Assembly (NCBI GenBank): GCA_944391955.1
Contig: CALXVG010000012.1
Location: forward strand, 1 to 34,263
Direction: 5' to 3'
DNA length: 34,263 nucleotides
Source: an uncultured Clostridia bacterium
Lineage (GTDB): Bacteria > Bacillota > Clostridia > TANB77 > CAG-508
In this document: in pieces, positions 17,804 through 25,924 of the stretch
Numbering within the stretch: position 1 is the stretch's first letter
How the letters are laid out: every line of letters begins with the position of its first letter
The notes under the pieces: generated by a model
Databases searched by the model: none
Told to the model about the DNA's origin: nothing
Seen by the model: only the letters and a program-made list of their open reading frames with translations
Program-made: the position numbers and the translations under genes

Positions 17804-17842
17804 AAATCCGGTAGTCTAAATGAGACTATCGGGTTTGTTTTA
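17804..17842 (+). terminator. Terminator-like hairpin in the post-attR region
   Basis: AAATCCGGTAGTCT (17804-17817) pairs with AGACTATCGGGTTT (17823-17836) over 14 bp with two G-U pairs and a 5-base loop, then GTTTT. No gene lies between it and attR, so it probably belonged to a gene now lost. The rest of 17433-18032 shows no coding sequence. Confidence 0.6.
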
Positions 17843-18032
17843 TTGAAGAATAATTTTATACTGATGGGAATGATACTTGATATAATAGTCATTCAGAACC
17901 TTGAGATTGAGACTTTTAACTTCAAAAATCTATTTACAATATTGCAAAAACTAATCAATTTATGTTATATTTAACGAGTAAGAAAGAAAAAATAATATAT
18001 ATACATAAAATATTAAGAAAAGAGGAATTTTA

Positions 18033-19066
18033 ATGTCAACTAAAATACTAATTATATGTGTAAAAGGAATCTTTGCTGCTGCTGAAACATCATTTACTTA
18101 TTTAAATAAAGCAAAATTTAATCAAATGAGCAAATATGCAAATAAAAATAGAGGAAAAAAATCTTAAAAATAAAAAACTTATTGGATAATAAATTAAGAA
18201 TATTTGGAACAACAAAAATAGGAATGACATTTGCAGAATTATTTGCAAGTATATTTGTAGCAGAAGCTTTTGTTAATCAATTTGAGCAAGGTTTGGAAAC
18301 ATTCGGAATAGCAACTACACCAGCATATATTTTATCACTAATTATTATCACTATAATTTTATCATATATAACTTTAGTGTTTGGTGAACTAATTCCAAAA
18401 AGAATAGCAAGAAATAATCCTGAAAAAGTAGCATATAGAACAGTTAATATATTAACAATTTTTGCAAAAATAAATTATGTATTTGAAAAAATATTAGTAA
18501 AATCAGAAGACCTTTTTTCAAAAATATTTGGAATTAAGAATGAACCAAACGAAAAATTAACAGAAAAAGAAATTAAATTAATAATTGCAGAAGGAAAAGA
18601 TCAAGGCATTTTTGATGAAGAAGAGAAAAAACTATTATATAATGCATTAAAATTTGATGACTTAAAAATAAAAGAAATTATGATACCAAAAGAAAAAATG
18701 ATATGTATTAATATAGAATCTTCAAAAGAAAAAATTTTAGAAACAATTAGCAAATATAAATATACAAGAATACCTGTATATGAAGGCAATAAGAATAATA
18801 TAATTGGAATATTAAATGTAAAAGATGTATTATTAAAAGGTATTGAGGAAAAAGGAAAAATTAATATAGACTTAAAAGAAATATTAAGAGAACCTACGTT
18901 TGTAAAGAAAAAAGAAAATATAGATGAAATATTTAGGACTATGCAATTAAATAGTAAACATATCATTATTGTAAAAACTGAAGATGGAAAATTAGAAGGT
19001 ATGGTAACTATGGAAGATATAATAGAGAAAATATTAGGAAATATAGTAGATGAATTTAACAAATAA
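18033..19066 (+). pseudogene. CNNM/CBS-domain (HlyC/CorC-type) membrane protein, frameshifted
   Basis: Family known as putative Mg/Co ion transporters. Part one (18033-18167) starts at an ATG with AGAGG upstream and gives the first CNNM helix with FAAAETSFTYLNKAKFNQM. It stops early at 18165. The homologous remainder is in the -1 frame from about 18155: LLDNKLRIFGTTKIGMTFAELFASIF, the membrane segment AYILSLIIITIILSYITLVF, the hallmark GELIPKRIARNNPE, then two CBS domains (IMIPKEKMICI... and GKLEGMVTMEDIIEKILG). The shift falls on A7 in GGA AAA AAA TCT, where A_AAA_AAA in the zero frame is a classic -1 slippery site. It also lacks the C-terminal CorC_HlyC domain, ending at VDEFNK. It may be a decaying gene, a slippage-dependent gene or a sequencing error in the A-run. 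Confidence 0.68.
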
Positions 19067-19129
19067 ATACTTGATAATTGTGTAAGTTAGAAAATGTGAC
19101 ATTTTGCAACTGTCCGATTTGTGTAAAAT

Positions 19130-19158
19130 TTGAAAAAATTATGTAAATATGATATAAT
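19130..19158 (+). promoter_or_regulatory. Promoter of the 19218 gene
   Basis: TTGAAA (19130-19135) and perfect TATAAT (19153-19158), spacer 17. The leader that follows contains TTGGCACCACAAA (19180-19192), a copy of the attR sequence. Confidence 0.7.
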
Positions 19159-19179
19159 AATCATATTCGTTTATATACC

Positions 19180-19192
19180 TTGGCACCACAAA
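19180..19192 (+). repeat. Second copy of the attR sequence TTGGCACCACAAA
   Basis: Thirteen bases identical to 17626-17638, in the same direction. The two copies bound a 1554-bp segment that holds the frameshifted CNNM gene. It could be the end of an older insertion at the same tRNA site. It has no palindromic partner like the one at 11832. Confidence 0.55.
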
Positions 19193-19217
19193 GTAAATTA
19201 CAAAGGAGGACTAAAGA

Positions 19218-19682
19218 ATGATTGCATACGAAGAAAGAGCATATTGTCCAAGTAAGGAATTTGTGCTTTGTGGAGAGCAAAGTGCAGAGAAAGCTCCCTT
19301 CTGGGAGGAGACGAAGAATCTACTGTCAAATCGGATTGAGTGTATGTTTTATCCCAAAGGAAAACAACTGTACTCAAACCCAAGCAGCATTGTTGATGCA
19401 TTGATGGGAGCAAAAGGGAACTTTGGCTTTTACATTGCATTAGCTTTGTGTGAGATGCTCCCTGTTTGCGAAGGCAAGACAAGTAAGCGTTTAATCTTTT
19501 GCGAAGACATTAAAGAACTCTCAGAGTTTCCGTGGAATCTGAAGAAAACGCAATACGGCTGGAAGCCTGTAGGAAAACATGAGGAGGAAGACAGCAGAAT
19601 GAAGGTGTTTGAGGATGATAGATACATAATTGGTATTGAGAACACCGAAAAAGCGATTTATGTCTACATCTTCAAGAAGTAA
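19218..19682 (+). CDS. Unknown GC-richer protein (154 aa)
   Basis: A 154-residue soluble protein of no recognised family. Features are CPSKEFVLCG near the start, an aromatic/Gly helix KGNFGFYIALALCEML in the middle, and a beta-rich end YIIGIENTEKAIYVYIFKK. AAAGGAGG lies 9 bases before the ATG. The coding sequence is visibly richer in G and C than the chromosome on both sides. It has its own AT-rich promoter and a strong GC-rich terminator, the same architecture as the cargo gene at 16512. No partner gene is on this strand; a glycosyltransferase-like gene converges on it. Confidence 0.7.
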   Translation: MIAYEERAYCPSKEFVLCGEQSAEKAPFWEETKNLLSNRIECMFYPKGKQLYSNPSSIVDALMGAKGNFGFYIALALCEMLPVCEGKTSKRLIFCEDIKELSEFPWNLKKTQYGWKPVGKHEEEDSRMKVFEDDRYIIGIENTEKAIYVYIFKK

Positions 19683-19718
19683 TCCCAAGTGGGATAGCCC
19701 AATGTCAAGGTAGGGCTT

Positions 19719-19755
19719 GAGAGCCGGCAGTAATGCCGGCTCTCTTACTTTTTAC
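19719..19755. terminator. Terminator between converging foreign-looking genes
   Basis: GAGAGCCGGCA (19719-19729) and TGCCGGCTCTC (19734-19744) form a perfect 11-bp GC-rich stem with loop GTAA, followed by TTACTTTTT. Confidence 0.85.
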
Positions 19756-19808
19756 AGATATTTATAGAAATACTGTAATAGTACCCAATTTAGGATACAT
19801 ACTTGAGG

Positions 19809-20768
19809 TTAAAGCGAAGAAATAAGCTCAAAAAGACGGATAAAATTATATTCTTGGGTTCTATCATATGAGCTTTTCCATTCTGCATATCTTTCCATGA
19901 TTTCAAACTTATGCATCAGGGCATAGTTGATGGAACGATAAATGGACATAGGATCATCAGGTTTGGAAACTACTAACATAGAGCGAAGCCTTTCATCTTC
20001 GCAAAAATAGCTGTGGTTATTGCCTGTGATACAGATAACGCCATTATTCAATGCTTCTAATGGGATAAGTGGGGCACACTCAGAAAAAGTCACATAGCTT
20101 ACCAACTCACGAGAAGCCATCCGAGATTGAAAATCCTCATAATCAATTCGCTCACTTAAGCCAGTTACATACTGTTCCATTCCAAGATTCTGAACAATGC
20201 CTTGCAATGAAGAATCGTAAGGAATGATATCAACATGAAGCTTGGTCATAAGACAGGCGTAGAGATTTGAGTAGAGGTTCTTAATCCAATAATTGGAAGA
20301 ACCAGAATAAATCCCAAGACCTTCTTTGGGCAGGTTACGACGAGACGTATCTATGATATTGTTCATAACGAAAAAGGTTGGTATACCAAAAAAGTTATGA
20401 ATGATTCTATCAACATCCTTCTTACTTGAAATAAACAGGTCGATGCTATGGTCCTTGAGCAAAGGGAGCAAAGCTCTCCAAGCCTTTCCGATGTCATTGT
20501 CTACTTCGCTGGCACAAGAAAAGTGCCACCAAACTGCAATTTTTTTACCAATGGACTTAAGATACCGAGTCAGTTCAACAAAACTCTCATCAAACCCACT
20601 AAAAAGTATGGTCTGAAAATCATTTAAGAGAACTGGCACTGCAGGGTTTGTTGCCAAATCGTAAAGTGGAATATTGACTTTGTGGGCGAATACTTCAGAA
20701 ATGGTAATAATTCCCCCATTTTTTGCCAATGCGCCACTAGTTACAATGGCTATATCCTTGGCATACAT
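19809..20768 (-). CDS. Glycosyltransferase-like protein
   Basis: 319 residues. The C-terminal half reads like the donor-binding half of a GT-B glycosyltransferase: YVTFSECAPLIPLEALNNGVICITGNNH followed by VSKPDDPMSIYRSINYAL, the pattern of GT4 enzymes (conserved Glu before a Pro-Leu-Glu-Ala-Leu helix). The N-terminal half has no clear signature beyond a Gly-rich segment near residue 15. The frame opens at ATG 20783, but GGAGGTG lies between that codon and the ATG at 20768, which is preferred. Its composition is intermediate to GC-rich, unlike the AT-rich genes on its right, pointing to acquisition. The acceptor is unknown and no sugar-pathway genes are nearby. Confidence 0.62.
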   Translation of the reverse strand: MYAKDIAIVTSGALAKNGGIITISEVFAHKVNIPLYDLATNPAVPVLLNDFQTILFSGFDESFVELTRYLKSIGKKIAVWWHFSCASEVDNDIGKAWRALLPLLKDHSIDLFISSKKDVDRIIHNFFGIPTFFVMNNIIDTSRRNLPKEGLGIYSGSSNYWIKNLYSNLYACLMTKLHVDIIPYDSSLQGIVQNLGMEQYVTGLSERIDYEDFQSRMASRELVSYVTFSECAPLIPLEALNNGVICITGNNHSYFCEDERLRSMLVVSKPDDPMSIYRSINYALMHKFEIMERYAEWKSSYDRTQEYNFIRLFELISSL

Positions 20769-20799
20769 TTTGCACACCTCCATATATATAATGAACTAT

Positions 20800-20828
20800 A
20801 TTATATCATAAATTGAGAAACTTGTAAA
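20800..20828 (-). promoter_or_regulatory. Promoter of the glycosyltransferase-like gene
   Basis: On the minus strand TTTACA (20828-20823) and perfect TATAAT (20805-20800) with a 17-base spacer, about 30 bases before the chosen start. Confidence 0.68.
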
Positions 20829-20866
20829 AATTATGTGAAGTATTTTTAAAATAAATTTAACAGAAC

Positions 20867-20895
20867 TTGATTTATTCAAGGTTTTATAGTAAAAT
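20867..20895 (+). promoter_or_regulatory. Promoter of the 20944 operon
   Basis: TTGATT (20867-20872) and TAAAAT (20890-20895) with a 17-base spacer, about 50 bases before the start of the membrane-anchored protein gene. Confidence 0.55.
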
Positions 20896-20943
20896 TTTAA
20901 TGTTAGAATAGTGAACTATAGTGAAAGAAAGGAATGATAGAAC

Positions 20944-21966
20944 ATGGAAAAGTTATTACAGATAAAAGATATTGTACTAGAGTTTATACAAACACATAAG
21001 CCTTTAGTTTTAAAAATATTAGCTGCTATGATTGTTATTATAACTATTCTTGTAATATCATCAGTATTTAAAAAAGATGAAATAGGAAACACCTCAGGAA
21101 ACTTAAATTTTAATTATGGAATAGTAGCAGAAGATGGAAAATGGACTTATTACATGGAATTTGATGATAACGAGCCTTCAGGCATATATAGAGTAAAAAC
21201 CAATGGAGAAAAAACTCAAAAGATTCTAGGTGGTTATTATGAATATGTAAATGTTGTAGATAATTATATATATTGTTTAGAAAAAGATGAAGATGATAAT
21301 CAATATAACTTAGTAAAAATAAAAACTAATGGGGACAAAAAAGAAATTTTAGCAAAAAATATAGACCATAAAGCAATTACAGCATCAGAAGATAGAGTTT
21401 ATTATTTTAAAGATGGTAATCTATATAGTATAAAAACAAATGGCAGTGATAAAAATAAAATATCAGATAAAAACATTCAATATTATGAAATTTGTAATAA
21501 TTTAATATATTATATTTATGAAAATGACGGAAATAGCTATATTGCAAGAATGAAATTAGATGGAGATAAGAACACAAGAATTGGTAAATTAGAAGATGAT
21601 GAATATATAGCTTTACATGTAAAGGGAAGCAAAGTATATTATATTGTTCTTGAAGGTGGATCTCAATATAAATTATATAAAATGAATAAAAATGGAGAAA
21701 AAGAAGAAAGAATATATACATTTTCTGAAGATATAGAAAATATAAATATGCAAGATGATGCTATTTATTACACTGTAAAAGATGGAGAATACAAAATATG
21801 TACAATAAATTACAAAGCTGCTAACAAAGGAGTTATAAAAAAAGTATCTAACTTAGATGCTATTGGTATATCTGGGAAATGGGTATTTTATGTATATGAA
21901 AATGAAGATAATGAAATTGTGATTGAAAGAATTAAAATAAATGGAGAACAACAACAATCACTATAA
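20944..21966 (+). CDS. Membrane-anchored DUF5050-like beta-propeller protein
   Basis: 340 residues. One N-terminal membrane segment (about 21-41, LVLKILAAMIVIITILVISSV) after a short cytoplasmic tail, then an extracellular domain of repeats with the pattern YY...G.YR.K.NG...KIL: for example GIYRVKTNGEKTQKIL, LVKIKTNGDKKEIL, LYSIKTNGSDKNKI, ARMKLDGDKNTRI and LYKMNKNGEKEERI. Such repeats form beta-propellers, as in DUF5050 proteins of Clostridia. Role unknown; binding of a cell-wall or secreted ligand is possible. The ATG follows AAAGGA by about 10 bases. The uridine-kinase gene begins 28 bases after its stop, so the two are probably cotranscribed. Confidence 0.78.
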   Translation: MEKLLQIKDIVLEFIQTHKPLVLKILAAMIVIITILVISSVFKKDEIGNTSGNLNFNYGIVAEDGKWTYYMEFDDNEPSGIYRVKTNGEKTQKILGGYYEYVNVVDNYIYCLEKDEDDNQYNLVKIKTNGDKKEILAKNIDHKAITASEDRVYYFKDGNLYSIKTNGSDKNKISDKNIQYYEICNNLIYYIYENDGNSYIARMKLDGDKNTRIGKLEDDEYIALHVKGSKVYYIVLEGGSQYKLYKMNKNGEKEERIYTFSEDIENINMQDDAIYYTVKDGEYKICTINYKAANKGVIKKVSNLDAIGISGKWVFYVYENEDNEIVIERIKINGEQQQSL

Positions 21967-21994
21967 AACCTTTTGAAAGGAATGAAATAAGAAG

Positions 21995-23635
21995 ATGCAA
22001 ATAGATTACAAAGGAATAATAATTGACGTGAAAGAAGGAACTCAAGTTAAAGATTTGCTACACAAAGAAATAAATACTAACAGAGATGATATAATAGCAT
22101 GCAAATTTGAGAATGAGGTTAAAAGCCTTTCATATAAAATAGAGAAAAATGGAACTATAGATTTAATTTATTTAACAGATAAAGATGGAATGAGAGTATA
22201 TAAAAGAGGACTTATCTATATCATAAGTAAGGCTTTTAATGAGCTATTTCCTGAAGCATTACTTACTATAAACTATCAATTATATAATTCAATGTTTTTT
22301 AATGTATATAATTTAGAAGTAACAGATGAAGTAATAGAAAAAGTTGATAGAAGAGCTCGTGAAATAATAGAAAAAAATTTACCAATAGAAAAAAGATTTA
22401 TGTCTCAGGAAGATGCTCGCGAATTTTATGAACAAAATAACACTTTGAAAGGAAGATTACAATTAGATATAGAAGAAAAAAAAGAAGTAACACTATATTA
22501 TTGTGAAGACTATTTTAATTACTTCTATGGAGTATTACCAATATCTACAGGAATTATAAAAAATTTTGAAATTGTTAAATATGATGACGGAGTTTTAATA
22601 AGATATCCAGACGAAAAAAATCCAAATAAACTAATTGAATTTAAAGAAACTCCAAAATTGTATAATACTTTAAAGGAATATGAAAATGTTCATAAGATAT
22701 TAGAAATAGATACATTATACAAATTAAATAAAATCATAGAAACAGATAGAATAAAGGAATATATACTTTTAGATGAAGCATTACATGAAAAGAAAATTGC
22801 AAAGATAGCAGATGAGATTATTAAAAATAATAATATAAAACTAATTACAATCGCGGGACCCTCTTCTTCTGGAAAAACAACTTTCTCAAAAAGATTGGAA
22901 TTACAATTAAAAATAAATGGATTAAAACCAGTTACAATATCAGTAGATAATTATTTTGTAGAAAGAGAAGAAACACCATTAGATGAAAATGGTAAATACG
23001 ATTTTGAATGTATTGAGGCAATAGATACAAAACTTTTAAATGAAGATATAATTAAATTACTAAATGGAGAAGAAATACAGGCACCAACATTTAATTTCCA
23101 TACAGGACGCAAAGAATATAGAGGAAATAAAATGAAACTTGCAAAAGATGAAGTGCTTGTAATGGAAGGAATTCATTGTTTAAATGATAATTTAACTTAC
23201 TTAATCCCAAAAGAACAAAAATATAAAATATATATAAGTGCATTAACAGTACTTAATATTGATTATTATAATAGAATTTCAACAACAGATACAAGATTAA
23301 TAAGAAGAATAGTAAGAGACAATCAATTTAGAGGATATAGTGCAGAACATACTTTAGAGATGTGGGAATCTGTAAAAAAAGGAGAATTAAAAAACATTTT
23401 CAAATTTCAAGAACAAGCAGATATAATGTTTAACTCTTCTTTAATATATGAATTAGCAGTTTTGAAAAAATATGCTATTCCATTACTAAATCAGATATCT
23501 CCTAAATCTCCAACATATTCAGAAGCTAAAAGAATTTTATCATTACTTAAATATTTTAAAGATATTCCTGATGATAATATACCAAGTCAATCTTTGCTTA
23601 GAGAGTTTATTGGTAATAGTATCTTTGAATTTTAG
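21995..23635 (+). CDS. TGS-domain nucleoside (uridine) kinase fusion
   Basis: 546 residues with two parts. The N-terminal part (1 to about 240) resembles the TGS and second additional domains of threonyl-tRNA synthetase: IDVKEGTQVKDLL for TGS, then LFPEALLTINYQLYNSMFFNV and YYCEDYFNYFYGVLPISTG. The C-terminal part is a uridine kinase/phosphoribulokinase P-loop domain with TIAGPSSSGKTTFSKRL near 286-302, ISVDNYF, and NRISTTDTRLIRRIVRDNQFRGYSAEHTLEMW. This fusion is common in Clostridia and is annotated as a nucleoside kinase; the substrate is not shown by the sequence. The aminoacylation core is absent, so it cannot be a synthetase. The RNHCP gene follows after 18 bases. Confidence 0.87.
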   Translation: MQIDYKGIIIDVKEGTQVKDLLHKEINTNRDDIIACKFENEVKSLSYKIEKNGTIDLIYLTDKDGMRVYKRGLIYIISKAFNELFPEALLTINYQLYNSMFFNVYNLEVTDEVIEKVDRRAREIIEKNLPIEKRFMSQEDAREFYEQNNTLKGRLQLDIEEKKEVTLYYCEDYFNYFYGVLPISTGIIKNFEIVKYDDGVLIRYPDEKNPNKLIEFKETPKLYNTLKEYENVHKILEIDTLYKLNKIIETDRIKEYILLDEALHEKKIAKIADEIIKNNNIKLITIAGPSSSGKTTFSKRLELQLKINGLKPVTISVDNYFVEREETPLDENGKYDFECIEAIDTKLLNEDIIKLLNGEEIQAPTFNFHTGRKEYRGNKMKLAKDEVLVMEGIHCLNDNLTYLIPKEQKYKIYISALTVLNIDYYNRISTTDTRLIRRIVRDNQFRGYSAEHTLEMWESVKKGELKNIFKFQEQADIMFNSSLIYELAVLKKYAIPLLNQISPKSPTYSEAKRILSLLKYFKDIPDDNIPSQSLLREFIGNSIFEF

Positions 23636-23653
23636 TAAAAGGGGATAGAGTAG

Positions 23654-23965
23654 ATGCAAAGCTTATTTACAGAAATAGATGAAGAATTTATATGCGAAAA
23701 TTGTGGCAAAAAGGTAGAAAAATTGGGATATTCTTGCAGAAATCATTGCAACCATTGTCTATACTCAAAACATGTTGACAATAATCCAGGAGACAGGGAA
23801 GAAACATGTCATGGATTATTAGAACCAATAGGTGTAGAAATAAGTTCCAAAAAAGGTTATGTAATAATTCATAGATGTAAAAAATGTGGTGCAATACGAA
23901 AAAATAGAGCAGCAGAAGACGATAATTTGGATTTAATAATAAAATTAAGTGTAAATAATAATTAA
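23654..23965 (+). CDS. RNHCP-domain protein
   Basis: 103 residues. The RNHCP zinc-binding signature is clear: CENCGK at 20-25, then SCRNHCNHCLYSKHVDNNPGD (one residue differs from RNxCPxCLxSxHVD), CHGLLEPIG and RCKKCGAIRKNR at the end. Three CxxC-type pairs indicate two zinc sites. Function is not known for the family; nucleic-acid binding is often proposed. AAAAGGGG stands 9 bases before ATG. It is the last gene of the operon, ahead of a bidirectional terminator. Confidence 0.85.
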   Translation: MQSLFTEIDEEFICENCGKKVEKLGYSCRNHCNHCLYSKHVDNNPGDREETCHGLLEPIGVEISSKKGYVIIHRCKKCGAIRKNRAAEDDNLDLIIKLSVNNN

Positions 23966-23972
23966 AAAAAGA

Positions 23973-23998
23973 AACGGTCAATTTACTGATTGACCGTT
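23973..23998. terminator. Bidirectional terminator between RNHCP gene and htpX
   Basis: AACGGTCAAT (23973-23982) and ATTGACCGTT (23989-23998) form a 10-bp stem with loop TTACTG. A7 on the left and ATTTTCTT on the right serve both converging genes. Confidence 0.88.
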
Positions 23999-24004
23999 AT
24001 TTTC

Positions 24005-24901
24005 TTATTGTATATTTTGTAGAGCTTCAATTCTATCATCAATACTAGGGTGTGTATCAAATAATCCTGCTTTTTTCTTACCATTTTTTTTGTTTCTAAA
24101 TGGATTTACTATAAATAAATTTTCAGTTGCTTTATTAGCAGTTTTTAATTGGTTAGTATCATCATCTAATTTTCTTAATGCTGAAATTAAGCCTTGAGGA
24201 TTACGAGTAATTTCAGCAGCTGTAGCATCTGCTAAATATTCTCTACGTCTTGAAAGTGCCATTTGCATTATTTGACCAATAATAGGAGAAATAATAAGTA
24301 AAATAAGTCCTATTATCATTAATATTGCATTTCCTTTGCTATCATCATCTTTACTGCTACCTCTCCAAAACAATGAACGAGAAAACAAATCAGAAATCAT
24401 TACTAAAAAACCAACCATAACTGTAACAATTGCAGAAAGCATAATGTCATAGTTACGAATATGGCTCATCTCGTGAGCTATAACTCCTTCTAATTCATAA
24501 TAATCTAATTTTTCTAATAAGCCTGTAGTTACACAAATTATAGAATTTTGAGGATTTCTTCCAGTTGCAAAAGCATTTGGTTGAGGGTCATCTACAACAT
24601 ATAATCTTGGTCTAGCAGGAAGATCTGCAGAAATCATAAGTGCATCAAAAATATGAACTAATTTAGTATCTTCCTCTTCAGTTGCAGGTCTTGCTTTTGT
24701 TACAGATAAAATTATTTTATCACTATTATAGTATGAAGCCCAGCTTGTTATAATTGAAAATAGTAATGCAAAAACAATTGCTACTGGTGCACTAAAATCA
24801 AAAGCCATTGCTAAGTAGTATATTATTAGAGTAATTATTAAAATAAATACACCTACAATAAAACCTGATTTCATTTTATTTCTTTTTATATCTTCAAACA
24901 T
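24005..24901 (-). CDS. htpX: HtpX-family membrane zinc metalloprotease
   Basis: M48 endopeptidase of the cytoplasmic membrane that degrades damaged membrane proteins. 298 residues. Two N-terminal helices (about 13-55), NAFATGRNPQNSIICVTTGLL, the zinc-binding HEMSH (His143, Glu144, His147), a second helix pair near 155-215, and RRREYLADATAAEITRNPQGLISAL supplying the third zinc ligand Glu. It ends with LFDTHPSIDDRIEALQ, the usual HtpX C-terminus. GGTGAT lies a few bases before the ATG. It converges on the RNHCP gene and is divergent from rsmA. Confidence 0.95.
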   Translation of the reverse strand: MFEDIKRNKMKSGFIVGVFILIITLIIYYLAMAFDFSAPVAIVFALLFSIITSWASYYNSDKIILSVTKARPATEEEDTKLVHIFDALMISADLPARPRLYVVDDPQPNAFATGRNPQNSIICVTTGLLEKLDYYELEGVIAHEMSHIRNYDIMLSAIVTVMVGFLVMISDLFSRSLFWRGSSKDDDSKGNAILMIIGLILLIISPIIGQIMQMALSRRREYLADATAAEITRNPQGLISALRKLDDDTNQLKTANKATENLFIVNPFRNKKNGKKKAGLFDTHPSIDDRIEALQNIQ

Positions 24902-24917
24902 ATCATCACCTAAAAAA

Positions 24918-24946
24918 ATTATAGCATAACTAGATTAAATTTACAA
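24918..24946 (-). promoter_or_regulatory. htpX promoter
   Basis: On the minus strand TTGTAA (24946-24941), a 17-base spacer ending in TGC, and perfect TATAAT (24923-24918), giving an extended -10. Confidence 0.7.
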
Positions 24947-25009
24947 TAATTTATATAGCTATTTATAGTTATAATATGTTATAATACTAGATGGAAGGAA
25001 ACAGGGGAA

Positions 25010-25852
25010 ATGAGTATTTTAAAAGAAACTAAATTTATTTTAGATAAATATCACATTCATGCAAATAAAAATTTAGGACAAAATTTTTTAATAGATGATG
25101 AAACCGTAGAGGGAATTATAAAAGCAGCAGACATAAAAAAAGATGATTTAATAATTGAAATTGGACCAGGATTAGGAACAATAACAAAAGAACTTTTAGA
25201 AAGAGCAGGAAAAGTTATTTGCATAGAATTAGATTCAAGAATGATTGAGATTTTAAACGAGAGATTTGCATTATATGATAATTTTAAATTAATAAATAAA
25301 GATGTTTTAAAAGTAGATTTGAAAGAATTAATTGAAAATGAAAAATTTTCAACTACTAAAATTGTAGCAAATTTACCATATTATATTACAACTCCAATAA
25401 TCATGAAATTACTAGAAGATAAATTAAATGTAAAAACAATTACAGTAATGGTTCAAAAAGAAGTTGCAGATAGATTAATAGCAGAGCCAGGTAAAGGAGA
25501 AACTGGTGCCATAACATATGCAATAAATTATTATACAAAACCACATACTGTTATTCAGGTTCCAAATACAGCATTTATACCTGCACCAAAAGTAAATTCA
25601 ACAGTAATACAATTAGAGGTTCAAAAGGAACCAATAGTAAAGGTAGAAAATGAAGAAAAACTATTTGAATTAATAAAAATAGCATTTATGCAAAAAAGAA
25701 AAACCCTACTAAATGCTTTAGCAAATAGCAATAAATATGGAACAAAAGAAGAAATAGAAAACAAAATAGCAGAAGTAGGATTAGACTTAAAAATAAGACC
25801 AGAAAAAGTAACACTAGAAGAATATGCGAGATTGGTGGAGAGGATAAAATAA
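25010..25852 (+). CDS. rsmA: 16S rRNA adenine dimethyltransferase
   Basis: RsmA/KsgA dimethylates two adenines in the 3' hairpin of 16S rRNA late in small-subunit assembly. 280 residues. HANKNLGQNFLIDDETV at the N-terminus, SAM-binding motif IEIGPGLGTITKELLE near 49-64, acidic IELDSRM, the catalytic NLPYYITTPIIMKLLE, and VPNTAFIPAPKVNSTVIQLE at the domain border. The C-terminal helical domain is complete, with KRRKTLLNAL. AGGGGAA is close before the ATG. It is alone in its direction; genes after it are on the other strand. Unlike erm resistance enzymes, all RsmA-specific parts are present. Confidence 0.95.
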   Translation: MSILKETKFILDKYHIHANKNLGQNFLIDDETVEGIIKAADIKKDDLIIEIGPGLGTITKELLERAGKVICIELDSRMIEILNERFALYDNFKLINKDVLKVDLKELIENEKFSTTKIVANLPYYITTPIIMKLLEDKLNVKTITVMVQKEVADRLIAEPGKGETGAITYAINYYTKPHTVIQVPNTAFIPAPKVNSTVIQLEVQKEPIVKVENEEKLFELIKIAFMQKRKTLLNALANSNKYGTKEEIENKIAEVGLDLKIRPEKVTLEEYARLVERIK

Positions 25853-25924
25853 TGGTCTATAATTTTGGGAAAACAATTATATCTATAATAGTATAATTAT
25901 TCTGCATATAAAAGTTTAATCCTC

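Noticed and set aside
21995..23635. A threonyl-tRNA synthetase
   Set aside because: Only the TGS and second additional domains are present. The catalytic class II core is replaced by a uridine-kinase P-loop domain.
25010..25852. An erm-type macrolide resistance methylase
   Set aside because: The N-terminus, NLPYY motif and full C-terminal domain are those of housekeeping RsmA/KsgA.
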